Assembly (NCBI RefSeq): GCF_021155765.1
Contig: NC_060117.1
Span: forward strand, 633,501 to 697,500
DNA: 64,000 nt
Reading direction: 5' to 3'
Source: Diprion similis
Taxonomy: Eukaryota; Arthropoda; Insecta; Hymenoptera; Diprionidae
Shown one piece after another: positions 14,666 through 28,700 of this stretch. The notes beneath the pieces are model-generated. The model was not told where the DNA came from, did no database searches, and saw only the letters and a list, made by a program, of their open reading frames with translations. Each line of letters begins with the position of its first letter. Position 1 is the first letter of the stretch. A program made the position numbers and the translations under genes.

Positions 14666-14746
14666 ATGAAAACGACGACAGGTCGAGCTACGAGTGCCGG
14701 AGTTCGAACGAACAAGGATAGCGAGCTTCAGGATTTCGAAGATGAG
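14666..14746 (+). CDS. Candidate isolated first coding exon, unrecognised
   Basis: An ATG opens 27 codons without a stop, ending DSELQDFEDE at a possible donor GAG|GTCAGAG. Local GC content is higher than in the flanks. It is on the same strand as the downstream myosin, whose 5' coding exon has not been located. Linking the two would be speculation. Confidence 0.15.
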
Positions 14747-15925
14747 GTCAGAGGAACTGAAGCCTTCTGCGTTTAGTCGGGTAGTATTGTGGCGGATGGT
14801 CGGACATGCGCGATTCTTACGGGAGTGGACCTCGGGTGTGTGATTAAGGAAAGCAACAATGCGATATTCAAGTCACGTATTGCAAAGCACAATGTGATTA
14901 CTGGTGAAATGATCATGTATTTTTCCTATTTTCTAAAGTACGTGTAACACAGAGAATATTGTAATAGTTTCACGCGTTGCGATATATATCAACGACGACC
15001 GGTGATTTGTATACGTTAAAACAAGATCTACAAAAACGTATATATCGACGATATAATCGGAATTGAATTTAATGGTGAATATTTTCCACCCACCTACGAC
15101 ACCAGCATGGTTGCTAAGCATTTTACTCAGGGTGAGTTAACTTATTATTCTTCACGCATCCCCATTTTACAATCGTGAATATTCGGAATCATTCCAGAAA
15201 AACTAGACCGACTACTGCATTCATCGTCGACGAAGGAGTATTAATTTTCATACGCACATTCAACGCGACTCACACCCCTAACAAGTTCACCCTCACTTCT
15301 TCAAGTTTGATTTTCGGCACTCTTGCTCATTGTCAGCAGCACGCTACAATCCGTTCGACTGCCAACTGTCAAGGGTGGATCATCTCTCCACGCCGCATCA
15401 CATATACATTGCGTTGTTTCACTCATACCTTAATACACATGTCAAACACACTTTTCTACGCTGATGCGATTTCCATCCTCCGAATGATTCGGAGTTTCGT
15501 CAAATACTCCACCCACTCGCGATCAGTGACTGCCACAGAAAAAAAAAGAAGAAAATAAGCATACAATATTCATTTTCGATATTTTCCGTAAATTTTCCTT
15601 GCACACTTTCTTTATCATTAACATTTTTCTCTTTGTCTTTATTTAAAAAAAATCATCAGTCAAACTAATGACAATTAATAAAAAACATAGAGTACACGCA
15701 TATCATTTATTTCTTATAATACGATATTTTAATATTTGTTCGAAATACAGCCGGTTACCTGCATGTCTGATACAGTAATCCTCTTTTCCTAAATGTCGCC
15801 TAAACGCATACACAGTCACGACTATTCCTGTAGTTTTGTGTGTGTGTGTAGATATATATATATATATGTATATTCGGTAGAAACAGCTGTCAACGCTGAG
15901 CCCAATACCCCTCTTTTCCGCCCCG

Positions 15926-15960
<35 letters not shown>
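15926..15960. repeat. (TA)n microsatellite
   Basis: A nearly pure TA dinucleotide run of about 35 bp. Confidence 0.85.
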
Positions 15961-16616
15961 CTCTATATATACACTTAGATACTGTATAAAGGTATACCAT
16001 GCGAACCCTGCACGAGACCATAAGGACACACGTTACCTTACGACACAAAAAACCGTTTCCTTTTTTCATTTTTATCTTTTTCTCGTGTCACCCCATTTAC
16101 ACATTTTGTCTGACCCAGTTATAAACTATATACACCATACACAACCACATCGCGAACGCATCTAATTAATTATGTTTTCGTTTCATTTCCTTTCCTTGTC
16201 ATATTTCATTTAGGTAGTTAATTAACACGCGATTATATGCTTTGGTTTGTCTGGAGGATAGAAAAGTTGGAAAAATTATCAACATTCGTTTCATTTATAA
16301 TTTTCTGTGGTATTTATTCTACCGTAATGTGGATAGGAAACAAAGAATACGAACGGACAAACGTGAAGGGGGTTTGATCTACTTCGGGCGGAAAGAATTA
16401 TTCATCTCTGATAACTCGCGCGCTATGCGCGTGTGTATAGCGTTCGACTCACACAATCCGGCATTGCTTCATCGTCGTCATGACTTTCCCATTCATTGGC
16501 GAAGAGCGGGACTCAAACTTCTTGCGGGACTGCATGAGTTATACCTGCGAGTTAAGTGAGAGCGTGACTCACACCGTGCAGGGCACTCACGAAATTCCGG
16601 GGATTCCCCTTCTGGG

Positions 16617-16672
16617 ATGCTGTCGTCGTCGTCGCCGTCGTCGCCGTCGTCGTCGTTGGCGACGCCGACGTG
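16617..16672. repeat. CGT/CGC triplet-rich microsatellite
   Basis: Imperfect tandem GTCGTCGTCGCC-type triplets followed by their approximate inverse GGCGACGCCGAC. The tract can therefore fold into a GC-rich hairpin. Apparent Arg- or Asp-rich open frames here come from the repeat. Confidence 0.7.
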
Positions 16673-17394
16673 ACTCACTGGAGAATATCAATAGCGGATC
16701 TCCGAGCTTTCTTACGCCTCGCAAGAGGGGCACTAGATCGCACCTCCAAGATTATTCCCCCTCCTGCCCCTGTTGCTGCATACCTACGGCATCAAGACAA
16801 GACAGGCCTTATCGCTTTTAGTTATGCCGATTCCTCCGTACGCTATCTCAGCGTTTTAGGAGGAAAGCAGCGGAACCTTCCGACGTGCACGGAGTGATAC
16901 TCGACAGAGAAATAGATATTAAAAGACGCATGGCACGGTGTAAATCCGTAGCACATAGATAATGAGGGTCCGAGCCGAAACGGAAATAGCGGAAAAGGAA
17001 CCGAGGAACTCCGGTTCACTGATGTCATATTCTTTCGCTTTACGCAGGTTGTAGAATTCGTGACGCTTTGTCACTTGGAAACCATGCGCCTCAGGTACAC
17101 GCCTCGGGAGGTTTTCTTAATTGAGCTGAGACCGGCGTGTGCAGAGTGCACAGCGGAGGAAATTTCCTTTCTTATTCTATTACCATTTCATGCTGCACCA
17201 CGTTCCTGCTCATAGCGGCTCCAACTTTTTTCTTTTTCCAATGTAAATACGCGCACGCGGATAGAATTTTAGAAAAAGAGAAGACAAAACGCTGAACGGA
17301 AGACGAAGATAACAACTAAAAAGGAAGGGAAAGAATCAACAAACCTTTATAGGAAAGGAAGAGCCGGGCGGGGACGAAAGAACGATGAACGACG

Positions 17395-17470
17395 GAGAGG
17401 CGAGGAGCAGAGGAGAGAGGGAGAGAGAGGGAGAGAGGGAGACAGAGAGAGAAAGAGAGAAAGAGAGGGT
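17395..17470. repeat. GA-rich (GAGAG)n tract
   Basis: About 75 bp of purine-only GAGAGGGAGAGAGA-type sequence. In insects such tracts bind GAGA-type factors and often mark promoters. No other promoter evidence is visible here. Confidence 0.7.
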
Positions 17471-19792
17471 TTGGAAGTACGGTACCATCTGTCAAGTAGC
17501 CCGCCCTGCGGAGCTACTATATACCCACCACCTTCCACCTCATACCTATGTTCCGCAGTGTCTGCGTGTAGAGCTAGACACAGAACCAAGCCGAGGAACC
17601 AACAGACTGCCGATCCCGAAGCGTCGGCAAATGATTCCCCGAATAGGACTGCTTCGTCTAAATATAAACGCTGATTTTTTAAACTAAACATGGTGTAGAA
17701 TTAAACCTATACGCCTGCAACTCTTGCTCTATTCCTATTTCTCTCTCTCGCTCTCTATAATTAGTTGGAAGTTCTTTCTGTATCTAGCTTTAATTTTATC
17801 CAACATTGTCACGGATGATGATAAATCTCTTTCTATTTAGATTTCTATTTCCATTTCTATTTCTCTCTCATTCCTTGTTATGAAACTTTTGCAGCTACTG
17901 TCATCGTGAATATGGCAACGCTGTCTAAACGGCAAAGTAAAGAACAACTGCAATAGTATCACCACATAGTAGCTTATCTTATAATCGTGAGAAATTCGTC
18001 CGTCTATCGAGGGGAATTTTCGATACCGGGTGAAAATCACTGCTCTTTGTTGGATACAGAGAGAAAGAACTGGAAACGAATATTTTATCGTTGATATGCA
18101 ATGAACGGTTCCGACAGCGATAATGCATAAATAGCGGACACACAATGAAATAACAGCGTACAATGGCTCTGGATACGCGAATGAGCAAAATAGCGGACAT
18201 ACATCATATGCGATAGTCAATTACTCGTCCAACTCGCAATGCGAAGATTACGTACGCAATGCGCGGATGTCTTTCCGGCCGAGGCTACAGGTTCGATATT
18301 ATTACAGGACGTGTAGGCTCTCGTTGCACAGTTCGAAAGACACGAAATTCAAAATCAAATAATTTTATTATCAAATCCAGACTTCCAAGGTTCGCCTCCT
18401 GTTATACCGGCCACGATTACAGAATTCCTATTTCCTCATGTATACATGACATAACGAAATTGTAGGATCGTGAAAAGAGTTTACTTTTGACACCAGCGCT
18501 GGCGTTTCTTTTACTTACAATTAAATCGAAACACGGTTTTAACGTCTATTCATCCGATTACACGCAGAGTCAGTTGACGTACAAACCCATGGGGGTCTGG
18601 AAATTGCGCAGCGTTCCGTCGACGAGGCAAAATATGCGTGGTGCGTCCGTGAACGTCCAAGTGAGGAAACTGACGTAGATCCTACCACAGCGATAAGGAA
18701 TATGCAGGATACGAGTGTGCAGGCGCATGAGAATGAGAATAAAAAATCAACCGAGATAAAATTATGGTGGAGAATTTATTACCGCTACCCGCAATGTCCT
18801 AAGGACATTGAGTGAGTCCCGCTCAAGCCTTTTGGTAAACGGAAGAATATTTCTCTTGTTCGGTGCCGATTATTGCCTCTTAGTTTCGCGATCGCATATT
18901 CGACGCCCTGCGGAAAAAGGAGTCGATATTGAAATTTCACCGAGCAACTCGCCGTCGTGGATCGCTTCGGGTGCCTCTGCACTCCGCAGCCATTTCTCAC
19001 CCCGAGTCGTCCTCCCTGTTTTATTGCAACGTACTTGCAGCAGACTGATCGGGACACGCGCCAAGCCCAGGATGCCAGCTGCTACAGGTGCAGCACGCGC
19101 CACGACCGTCTCGAGACTCATGATGCATACTTTGCTTTCCGAAGGTTACACCCCGGGATTCCAGTTCCCGCCACCTGCGCGACTTTTCTTCATTCCTTTT
19201 TATTGCCGTGGGTCTTGTACCTATAATATGGCACGATATCACCAATTCAGTTTTCAGTAGTACATTACAGGTGCTATATAGGTACGTTTAGTGAAAAGTC
19301 GGGATCATGTTAAAATAGAAGTTGGGCCTCTCGGGTGTTCTTTTAAAGTACGACTGATTGAAACATCGTAACGTTGAGAAAATATCCATCCAAGTTGTAG
19401 TTCGTATCAGAATACAAGGCCGCTGTATAATATTATATAATTCATCGTACATTATAATTATACCGTGTGGAAAGATCTCGAGTCACCAACCGACGTGCAC
19501 GCCATACACTTGCGGTTGAGAACACATCTGGCCTCTGTCATTTGGTTAGGACCAAGCCGAACGGCTACTTCCGGTTCGGTAAGCACTTTCAACGCTGAAA
19601 GCTACGATGGACCGTACAAAACAGCTCTGAACTAGAAATTATATCCTGGTGTGCTGAAATACAATCGATACACTTTCCCGTGGTTGCCGATGATTTGAAC
19701 CGGATTCAAAGAAGATTACCCTTGCGCCTTGTTGTTCGAATAATTGTGACTGAGTAACTCATACACGGTGTTACGTATTTATTTTTCCAGGC

Positions 19793-22700
19793 TCCAGGCC
19801 CGAGATGGGGGTCTCGGATATGACGGTGATCAGCGACATAGACGAGACCGGAATAAACAGGAACCTGCAGGTCCGCTACCAACGGGACCAGATATATGTA
19901 TCCTTTGCCACGTACGTTTCGAGTACGAATCACCCGAGAAAGTCGAAAAAAAAGAAGAAATGCGACATTAGTAATGACACTCGCGTTGTTGAAAGTCGGG
20001 AAGATGAGCAGTCGTGCTGCACGGTCGGTGAACTCGGACAACCCCGTGCGCGACGCGCTGCATGCTGGGGGATGCAAAAACGAGACCCGCGGCAAGGGGT
20101 GCGTGGATAGAATACCGCACCCGGAGGGAGAGAAACAGGCAGAGGGCGAGCGGCGGACCCTGGGGGCGGTGACCCCGGGGATATGCAGGAGGAGGGGGAC
20201 AGGGTGGAAATCAGCGTGGACGTCTCGTTTCAAGCCAATTTTCATTCCCTCTTACATGGCGAGAAGATTCAGCCAAACCGAACGATCAAACACTTCCAAC
20301 TGTTAATGGGAATTTCCTACCTATGGTTCAGAGGTCGGGTCGCGGGGCGTGAATGCATGCACTGTATCCAAACCGTCTTCGTAATGAATTCCGCTGTGAG
20401 TAGGTACGCGTAGCACGGCTTAATTCCTTCGTTTAGACCCAGTTCGCGCATTGATTGGACCGTTGAACTCGGCTCGAGAGCTCGCGGGGGCGTGCGCAAA
20501 AACCGGATGACATAATTGCCTCAGGTACAGGATACGCGCGTGTATGTGCGCCACGTGGTGTTACATACGCGCCGTTTTGCCCTAGCCGAGGCAGGCTAAT
20601 TACGGTGTGGAGGTTCGATTATGGCACAAAGGACATTAAAATCCACTGTCCAATAAGAAAGCCAGGTCCTCCTTCCACTTGATTGAAAAAGCAAACTGCT
20701 TTTTACACTAACGTCGCAACAGTCTCTTTGCGGTCTAACGACATAAGCAGAAGAGCTTCTGACTCGAGAGTCTCGTCATTGAAACCCTGCATCTCGAGGG
20801 GCAGTTGATTTGAATTTGGAACATGATGCAAGGCACGAGCGCCGAGGACGAGGGGAATGAGTCACGCGGCAGGCTCCACTACCCCTAAACATGACGTAAC
20901 TGAAAACGGTACGTGTAACGTTCGAAACAGAGGGGGAGGGAGGGAGTCCCAACACCAAACACGCGGGCGTGAGGACGAGTTTTAAAAAAAAGCAAAGACC
21001 GGCGACCCGGGAAAGGCCGACGGAATTTGATACTGACAATGAACCAGCGATACCCGAGTAAACGGTTCCGTTTCAAACCGCATTTCACGGGATTCGACCG
21101 GTCGCCGAATGTGGATGATCAACCGGCGGAGTCCATTGCAGTTGACTGATTTGATTTCCGCGCCCCGGATCCCGACATTCCTCGGGCCTTCCACATGTCG
21201 GGTGTGTGGATCACGATGCGACGAGGTTGTCGTTACGTTCTCCTCCATCCTCGCCGAGAGCCGGGGTGACTTTCAACACCCGCACACTTCCCCGTTGTTC
21301 CAGTGTCGCGCGATTCAAATGTCATTCATTTCGTAAGCCGGCATAGGTGTATGTTTACCCACTTATAATGTAGCCCGATTCGTGTATAACATAGACGTAA
21401 ATCAGGCCAGGTAATACAAGCCGTGTGAACCTTGCCCGGTTTGGCTGTTTATCCTTCTATTTACACACCGCGAGTTTTCCTTAACTTGAAACTTTTCCTC
21501 ACAGACCTACACCGGGTCCATATTGATTGCTGTCAATCCCTACAAGGAAGTCGACATCTACACATCGGTAAGGAAAAGCATCGAATGCCTACCCATAGCT
21601 GTTTTATATTCCTTCATGCATATTATCATCCGTTCACAGTTAGCCGTACATCCACTCAACCATGCCTCGTAGCTATAATTCAATTAACTCGAGTTTGGCA
21701 CCTATGTGCCAAGAAAAGGTATACATACATTACAAGAAAGGCACACCAACGCGGTACGTACGTAAAACGCTGGCGCTAGCCACGTGCTTCCGGACTTTGC
21801 AACGCGTGCGGTGTACCCGCCAGACGAGACAGGAAGTCCTATCTCGAGAATAGTAATATATGTATAATACGTCGGTGCCGAGAGAGAATCATGAATTAGG
21901 TATATAAGCTGTGTAATATATTCGCTTCGCTTCGTTCATTCTGTCATTCGCGCTCCTTAAATTTTCTCACAACTAGGTTCAGCAGGGTGCTCCTAAATAT
22001 CCGGGTCTATGTTTAGCCCTATTGGTTCTAACACTCGAGAAGCTTCGTCGTAACTTCCTGCCTTGCACTCGGCACGATTCGAATTCCGTTCCGCGTTCCT
22101 CGTTCGTTTCCTAGATTTACACGTTTCGCTCTCTCGATTGCTCGATAAGCGAAAGAGAGAGTGGACAAAATTCGCCACACAAGGTCGAACCGTTTTTACA
22201 GCAACGGTTTTTCACCTTGACCCTGATTTCTTTATCACTCTTGTTTCCTTCCAACGGTCCGATCTCGAATCACCGAAAATCACTCGCCGTTGTCGCCTGT
22301 TCCTATAAGCGTTTGCGGTAGAAAAACAGGAAACGGAAATCCCCCAGCTTTCGCGTCTTATAACTCGGGAAAGGCCACGACGTTACGTAGATAATAATCC
22401 TAACCGCTTTCAGACAGTATAGCCATAGTTTTGCAAGGCTGTTTCCAGGTTTGTTGGCTGCAGTGCGGTCTATCAAAAACGAATAAAAGAAAGAAACGAT
22501 CGGTTGAAAGTCGCGTAAAGGGGTGAATGATACTAGAACCGCTTCATCGGCGCATCCAACGCCGACTATTTTCAGGATCTGGCCACGAGATTGGTGGCAG
22601 GGTCAGAATCCGCGTAATCGAGTCGATGCCCCCTATAGCTTCTTCGTGTTCAGCTACCCTGCTTCTGCGCATTGAACATGATTTGAGAAGAAATAGCATC

Positions 22701-25700
22701 GTGACATCGTTAGATTATCAGCGTTGTTGCCAGTAAACTATTTAAAACTCTGTTCAACTGATATTAGCGACGGTCGGTCACTTTACTGCCCAACCGCAAA
22801 ACGGAGGCGTAAAATATGACAAATGCGCGCAGGATAAGTGAAAAGAATTACATCTGCGAAGGAAACTAATTGTAAGAGCGCGCGTTCAAATTTCGCGACA
22901 TCGCTGTAATCGTGTAACGTCGACATTCTAACCCTCTTCGAATAATATACATACTATAGAAGAAAACATTCCGCTTTAAAATATGCACATACGTATAATG
23001 TATACATACGTATACCATGCACAGAATTAACAAGTGCCATGTGCTATACGTTGCATTTCGCCCCGCTTTCGCAGCAGCAGCAGCAACAGCAGCATATGAT
23101 AAACTGGGTCAGAAAACCGGAGCACACCATCAACCATCAACCACGTTTGAATAGCCTGCTTCATAATTTCTGAAGTGCAGAGCAGCGAGCGTTTTGAGAA
23201 AGAAAAAGGGTAGTTGATGACCGAAAAAAACAAACAAACAAACTACATGCAGCTTGCGGAATGCCACATTGCGCGGGAATCGATCGTTGCAACCGCGTGC
23301 AGCTACGACGTTTATACATCGTCCTCGTCGTCGTCGGAGGTCGGATACTCAGATGCATGTGATTTTCGTACCCCAATTGCGATGGTGGAGTGCGAAGGAA
23401 CCGAACGGGTTTGCAGCGGCCGGATCGATGATCGTGAAAGTCCGCGAATAATGAGCGGAAATTCATCATCCCAGTCCCGCTCTGCAGCGATAGATGTTGC
23501 TTGCCGGTGAATTTCCCTCTCTCGACTGTCTTTCAAACGGGGTGTGCCCTCGAGGAGATCCACGGGAAACTGGGAGGCGAAGATCCGGCCGCTAGGGCGG
23601 TCAAAGTTAACGGGGCGGGTTTCTATTGATCGGTCTCAGCTCCAAGCGAACCGCCGAGCGCATGGCACGTGTACATATGTATGTCCATATATACATATAC
23701 ATACATACAGTATGTATTATACGCATAACGGGTCTAGAATGGAACCGCGTCGTTCATTCATTCGCGCGGTTAAAATTCGCGGAGCGATATACTGCAGCTG
23801 CGGCATCGGTATGCCTGTATATGGATTTGCTCAACCAGTGGGGGTCGGCGGGTTCGATCATCTCGCGCGATGACGTCATATCCGAATCTGCAATCCATCC
23901 CTCCAGAGTCGAGGGAAGTGCACGTTTCCTCCTCATCCTCCTCCCTCTCCGGCTCGGTCTCGTTCTCATTATCATTATCATTATCATTATCATGCTCCTC
24001 CTCCTGACGAGAGGGGCACTTGTGCCGCTCACCCTGCGACCCGTAAACGTCGTCATACGAGTCCCAGGCTGGTCCCTGTGGAGTAGAAAACAAGGTGTAC
24101 AGCCTTAAAATGTCACTGTAAAGCTGCGGCTAGTGCAGCGTGAAGAAGGAAGTGCCTAGTTACGAGTCAAGCGTATAAGCGAGAGGACCGTTTCACCCCT
24201 CGTGGGCTGCACTTTAAGCCACGACGCGACAGGGAAAAAGCGAAGCGCAGCCGAGATGCGATGATGATGATGATGATGACGATGATGATGAGTAGCGAAG
24301 TAGGGAAAACGTTTAGCGTTACATCATCATCATCACGGCTCTCGTAACGTTACGAGGGCGAGAAGTTGTCATTCCCTTATAGCTCTACCCTTCCCACAGG
24401 ATTACGTCACCCGTTATCATGGGCAGAAAATGGGAGCGTTGGAGCCGCACGTCTTCGCCCTGGCCGAGGCGGCCTACCGGTCGCTTCAGGACACCGAGAG
24501 CAATCAGTCCTGCGTAATAAGCGGCGAGAGCGGCGCCGGGAAAACCGAAACCACCAAATTCATATTGCAGTATTTGTGCTCGGTTACCAGCAACGTCGAC
24601 ACGTGGGTCGAGCAGCAAATCCTCGAGGCGAACACGATCCTCGAAGCGTTTGGTAAGAAGACGAGTCACAAGTCGTTGTCCGCCCAACGGCACCTTGCCT
24701 GTTGTGTTTGCACAGCCGTTTTTAATTCGTATTTTCCTTCACGCTCTTTTCGAACGTGCCGCAGGTAACGCGAAGACCGTTCGAAACGACAACAGCTCGA
24801 GGTTCGGGAAATTCATGCAAGTCTGCTTCGACAGCAAGTGGATGATAAAGGGTTGCATAATTCAGGACTACCTCCTCGAGCAGAGTAGAATAACATTTCA
24901 GAGTCCGGGCGAGCGGAATTACCACGTGTTCTACCAGCTGGTGGAGGCGGGAACGAGCAACCGGGAGTTTGCCGATCAGTACAAACTGCGACCGGCGAGT
25001 TTTTACAAGTATTTAAACCAGTCCGGGTGCACGAAGATCGACGGTATCTCGGACTCGCGCAAGCTCGACGCCTTGAGGCTAGCCTTCAACGTCCTCCAAG
25101 TACCAGCCGAGATGTGCGAGGGTATATTCCGCGTATTGTCGGCCATTCTGTGGCTGGGCAACCTCAGCTTCGAAGACGTCGACGGGGAGCGTTGCGAGGT
25201 GACCCGCGACGACGAGGACATCGTCGCCACGGTCGCTCCGCTCCTCGGGCTTCAGGTCGAGGACGTTACGCGAGTTGTTCTCGTGCGGCAGATCAACGTA
25301 CGGGGCAACATCACGGAGATTCCGCTCAAGGTCCAGGAGGCCAGAGAAAACAGACACGCGATGGCCAAGGCGCTCTACTCCAGAACTTTCGCCTGGCTGA
25401 TCAACCACATCAACAACTGCACTAACCCCGGTCAGGACAGCTCCCGGTTCCTTGGAGTCCTCGATATTTTTGGCTTCGAAAACTTTGCCGCGAACAGCTT
25501 CGAGCAACTGTGCATAAACTACACGAACGAGAAGCTCCACAAGTTCTTCAATCACTACGTTTTCGCCCTGGAGCAGGAGATTGTGAGTATCGTGTTTATA
25601 GGTACTACACCTGGATGTGTACGGCAGCGGCAGTTAGATAAGCCGTTTTTTTTTTCTTTCTTCTTCTTCGCCATTTCAGTACCGCCAGGAGGAGATCCAA

Positions 25701-28700
25701 TACTCGCACATCCAGTTTACCGACAACACGCTGTGCCTGGAGCTGATCGAGAAGCCGCCGCGATGCGTGCTTAAGATGCTGACCGAGCAGTGCCACATGC
25801 CGAAGGGATCCGACCTGGCCTATCTCTCCAATTTGCACGCCGAGTTCGACGCCCATCCGTGTTACGTGAAGGGTGACGACCGGAGGAAGTGGGAGACCGA
25901 GTTCGGCGTGAAGCATTACGCCGGTTGCGTGACCTACACCGTTGAGGGATTCGTCGACAAGAACAGGGACGTGCAGCAGGACGTATTCTTCGACTTCATG
26001 TCGAGGAGCAGGAACGTATTCGTTCAGGAAATAACGAGGTATCAGGATCTGCTGAGCTGCACGGTTGCCAGATCCGGTACGATGACGATGTCCCGAGGGA
26101 CGTCGAAGGGGAAACCTACCCTCTGCGATTCGTTCAGGCACCAGCTTCAAGCACTGGTCGACGTCCTCCAGGCGACGACCCCGTGGTACGCGCGTTGCAT
26201 AAAGCCGAACATGAAAAAGATGGCGAACAATTACGACGAGCAATTGGTCCTGGACCAACTAAAGTACTTGGGTATGCTCGACATAATCAGAATACGGAAA
26301 GAAGGATTCCCGATACACATGCCGTTCGTTGACTTCGTCGCGAGATACAGATGTCTCGACAAGGGCAGGCTACTCGGTAACTGCGACGAGAAGGAGGCTG
26401 TCAGACGACTGATACGAAGCCAGGGAATACCGGAGACCGAATGGCAGATAGGTAGGACGAAAGTATTCCTGCGGAGCTACGTTCACGAACCTCTCGAAGA
26501 CACGAGGAACCAAATGGTCACTAGAAACGCGATCGTCATACAGAAGATTTGGCGGGGTTACACAGCTCGCAAAGGTATAATAATAACAACAACAACAACA
26601 ACAACAACCCTAATAATAATAATAATAATAAAGCAATATACCTGAGACGACGCCGTTTTCACGACCTAATAAATTCGATGTTTCTTATAAACTTTACAGA
26701 ATTTTTGCGAGTAAGAGAAGCTGCGCTGAGGGTTCAGCACGCCTACCGGGGATGGAAACTCCGTATTATGTTCATAAGGAAGCGCAGGGCTGCGGTCGTG
26801 ATTCAGTCCCACCTTCGTGGCGTATTTGCGCGCGAGGTTGCCGCGGCTCTGAGAGAAATGCGACGGGTCGACGAAGAGATGAGGAAACGCGAGAGGATGG
26901 AGGAAGAACGGAAACACATGGAAGACAAGAAAGCACTCGAGGAGATACAGAGGTGAGTGTGGAAACAAGGACGAGCTGATTATCGACTGTCGAATTGGAC
27001 ATATCTAGGTACTATCTAGGTATATGGATATACGACGACTTGAGAACGACTTTATTTCATTATCGTGTTCCCCCTTTGTGTCTTGTAGCGCGCAATACGA
27101 CGGTATTATGGGAATGGAGCGAGGGTAAGTTCGGTGAAATGCCTGCGTGTACCGTCTCTTCGTTGAATCAATCAATTACTGTCTTGCTATACTTACAATT
27201 AATACACAATCTCTTCTGACTTTTCTGCGCCTGATACATGATAACTCGCAAAACTATAACTAATACCGGGCACGATGAATGATATGGAACAAAAAACAAA
27301 CAACACCTCCTCAGCATCAGCACGTCTTTTGATAAAAATAAATATTGTACAGTATGCGAGTTTGGAATGTCTAACACCGAAGGATTTAGATCCTCCCGCG
27401 ATATTCGTCGTCGACTTACCTCTAACGTTCGCTATATAATTTCTATCGAAATTGCAGAAAGGCGCAGGAGGAGATCGCTGCGCTGTCCCAGATGGCCGAG
27501 CAGCTGAATTCGAAAATGGCAACATCCGAACTGCAGGCGGTAGACCTGGACAACCTCTTCTCGTTCCTGTCGGACGTACAGTCGACAAAGAGCAACCAGA
27601 TAATCGACGAGATCGGAGAGCAGATGGACGAGCTGGTCGAGGACTTGGACGTGGAACTGGAGACGGTGATCCAGCAGGAGATGGAGCTGGGTCAGAACGG
27701 CATGCAGGAGGAGCGAAGACAGAGCGGGACGAACGCCGAGACGGTGCTTCAGCAGCAGCAAAGGGCGGCGGCTAAGCTGGGACAGCCGCGTCTCCCGGAA
27801 CCGACGGAACCACCGCCTCCACCCCCGCCGCCGGCGGTCCTCGAGGACGAGTCTCCGAGCGCGACGAACAGCTCCGGTATCTCGACGGCGGGCGACGGAG
27901 AGCCGATATACGAGTCGGTTCTCCCAAGGGACGAGAACGGGCCTAGCAGCCCGGTGCTAATCAACGTCGGATCGACGATCGGCAACGGCGATCTGTGCGG
28001 TTCGCCGCCTCCGGTACCCACCGGCAAGATAGCCAAGGAGCCCATAGCCGGCAGCCCGCCGCCTCGCTCGGATTCCCGGAACTCGAACGGAATCGTCAAT
28101 CACCACCACCACCACCATCACCAGTCGCAATCGCTGCCTCCGCCGCCAACATCCCACCCTCACGAACAGCAGCCCGCCGAGCGGGAACAGCGGCGAAAAT
28201 TCCGCGTCGAGAGGAAACTCCAGGAACTGGAGGAGAACAAGGACGTCCAGGAGGCGGACGCCACCTATCACGACATCGTCGAGTTCGCCCAGAACTATTT
28301 CAACAACCACGAGCGATCCCCCGAGGGAACCATCATCGCCACGCTGACGAGGAAGTCGCGCGGCAAAAGTCTCGAGTTTATACCCAAGTACGAAATGGTC
28401 ACGTACTACAAGGGATCCAGCATACCAAACTCTCATATCCACATGTACGACCCGGACAACGTGAACGTTGCCTGCTCGGTGTTCAGGGTAAGTTGTGTAG
28501 CGATCGAAGAAGTTTCGAACGGCGGTTAAATCGACTTGTTTTTTTTTTCACTTCTCTTCTTTTTACCTCTCATCGCAGGACTTGTGCAAGTACACGCGAG
28601 GCGAGATGAAGCTCGAGCAAGAGATCGCGACGATCCAGGTAATAATCGGCTACGGAATCGAGCGCGAGGAGCTCAGGGACGAGATATTGGTCCAGTGCAT

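Larger units (their letters stand above)
14747..19790. other. Spacer or 5' intron of the myosin gene; low-complexity tracts
   Basis: No supported coding exon was found. The stretch holds a (TA)n run near 15,926-15,960, a CGT/CGC-rich triplet tract at 16,617-16,672 and a GA-rich tract at 17,395-17,470. The missing 5' coding exon(s) and promoter of the myosin at 19.8 kb should lie here or further upstream. Confidence 0.4.
21568..24399. other. 2.8-kb myosin intron with microsatellites
   Basis: Largest intron of the visible myosin gene. It contains a CAG/CAA tract (23,072-23,093), a (TTATCA)n tract (about 23,967-23,992) and a GAT triplet tract (about 24,258-24,291). Long open frames on both strands here follow the triplet repeats and show no domains. 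Confidence 0.6.

Noticed and set aside
16480-16821. Arg-rich frame over the CGT/CGC tract
   Set aside because: Low-complexity translation of a triplet microsatellite, open on both strands.
23544-24108. Overlapping 80-160-codon frames on both strands in the myosin intron
   Set aside because: They are driven by CAG, TTATCA and GAT repeats and have no domain; the splice phase of the flanking myosin exons needs none of them.
27749-28442. Long minus-strand open frames opposite the myosin linker exons
   Set aside because: Shadows of GC-rich coding and triplet repeats on the other strand; the forward frame carries the myosin reading continuously.
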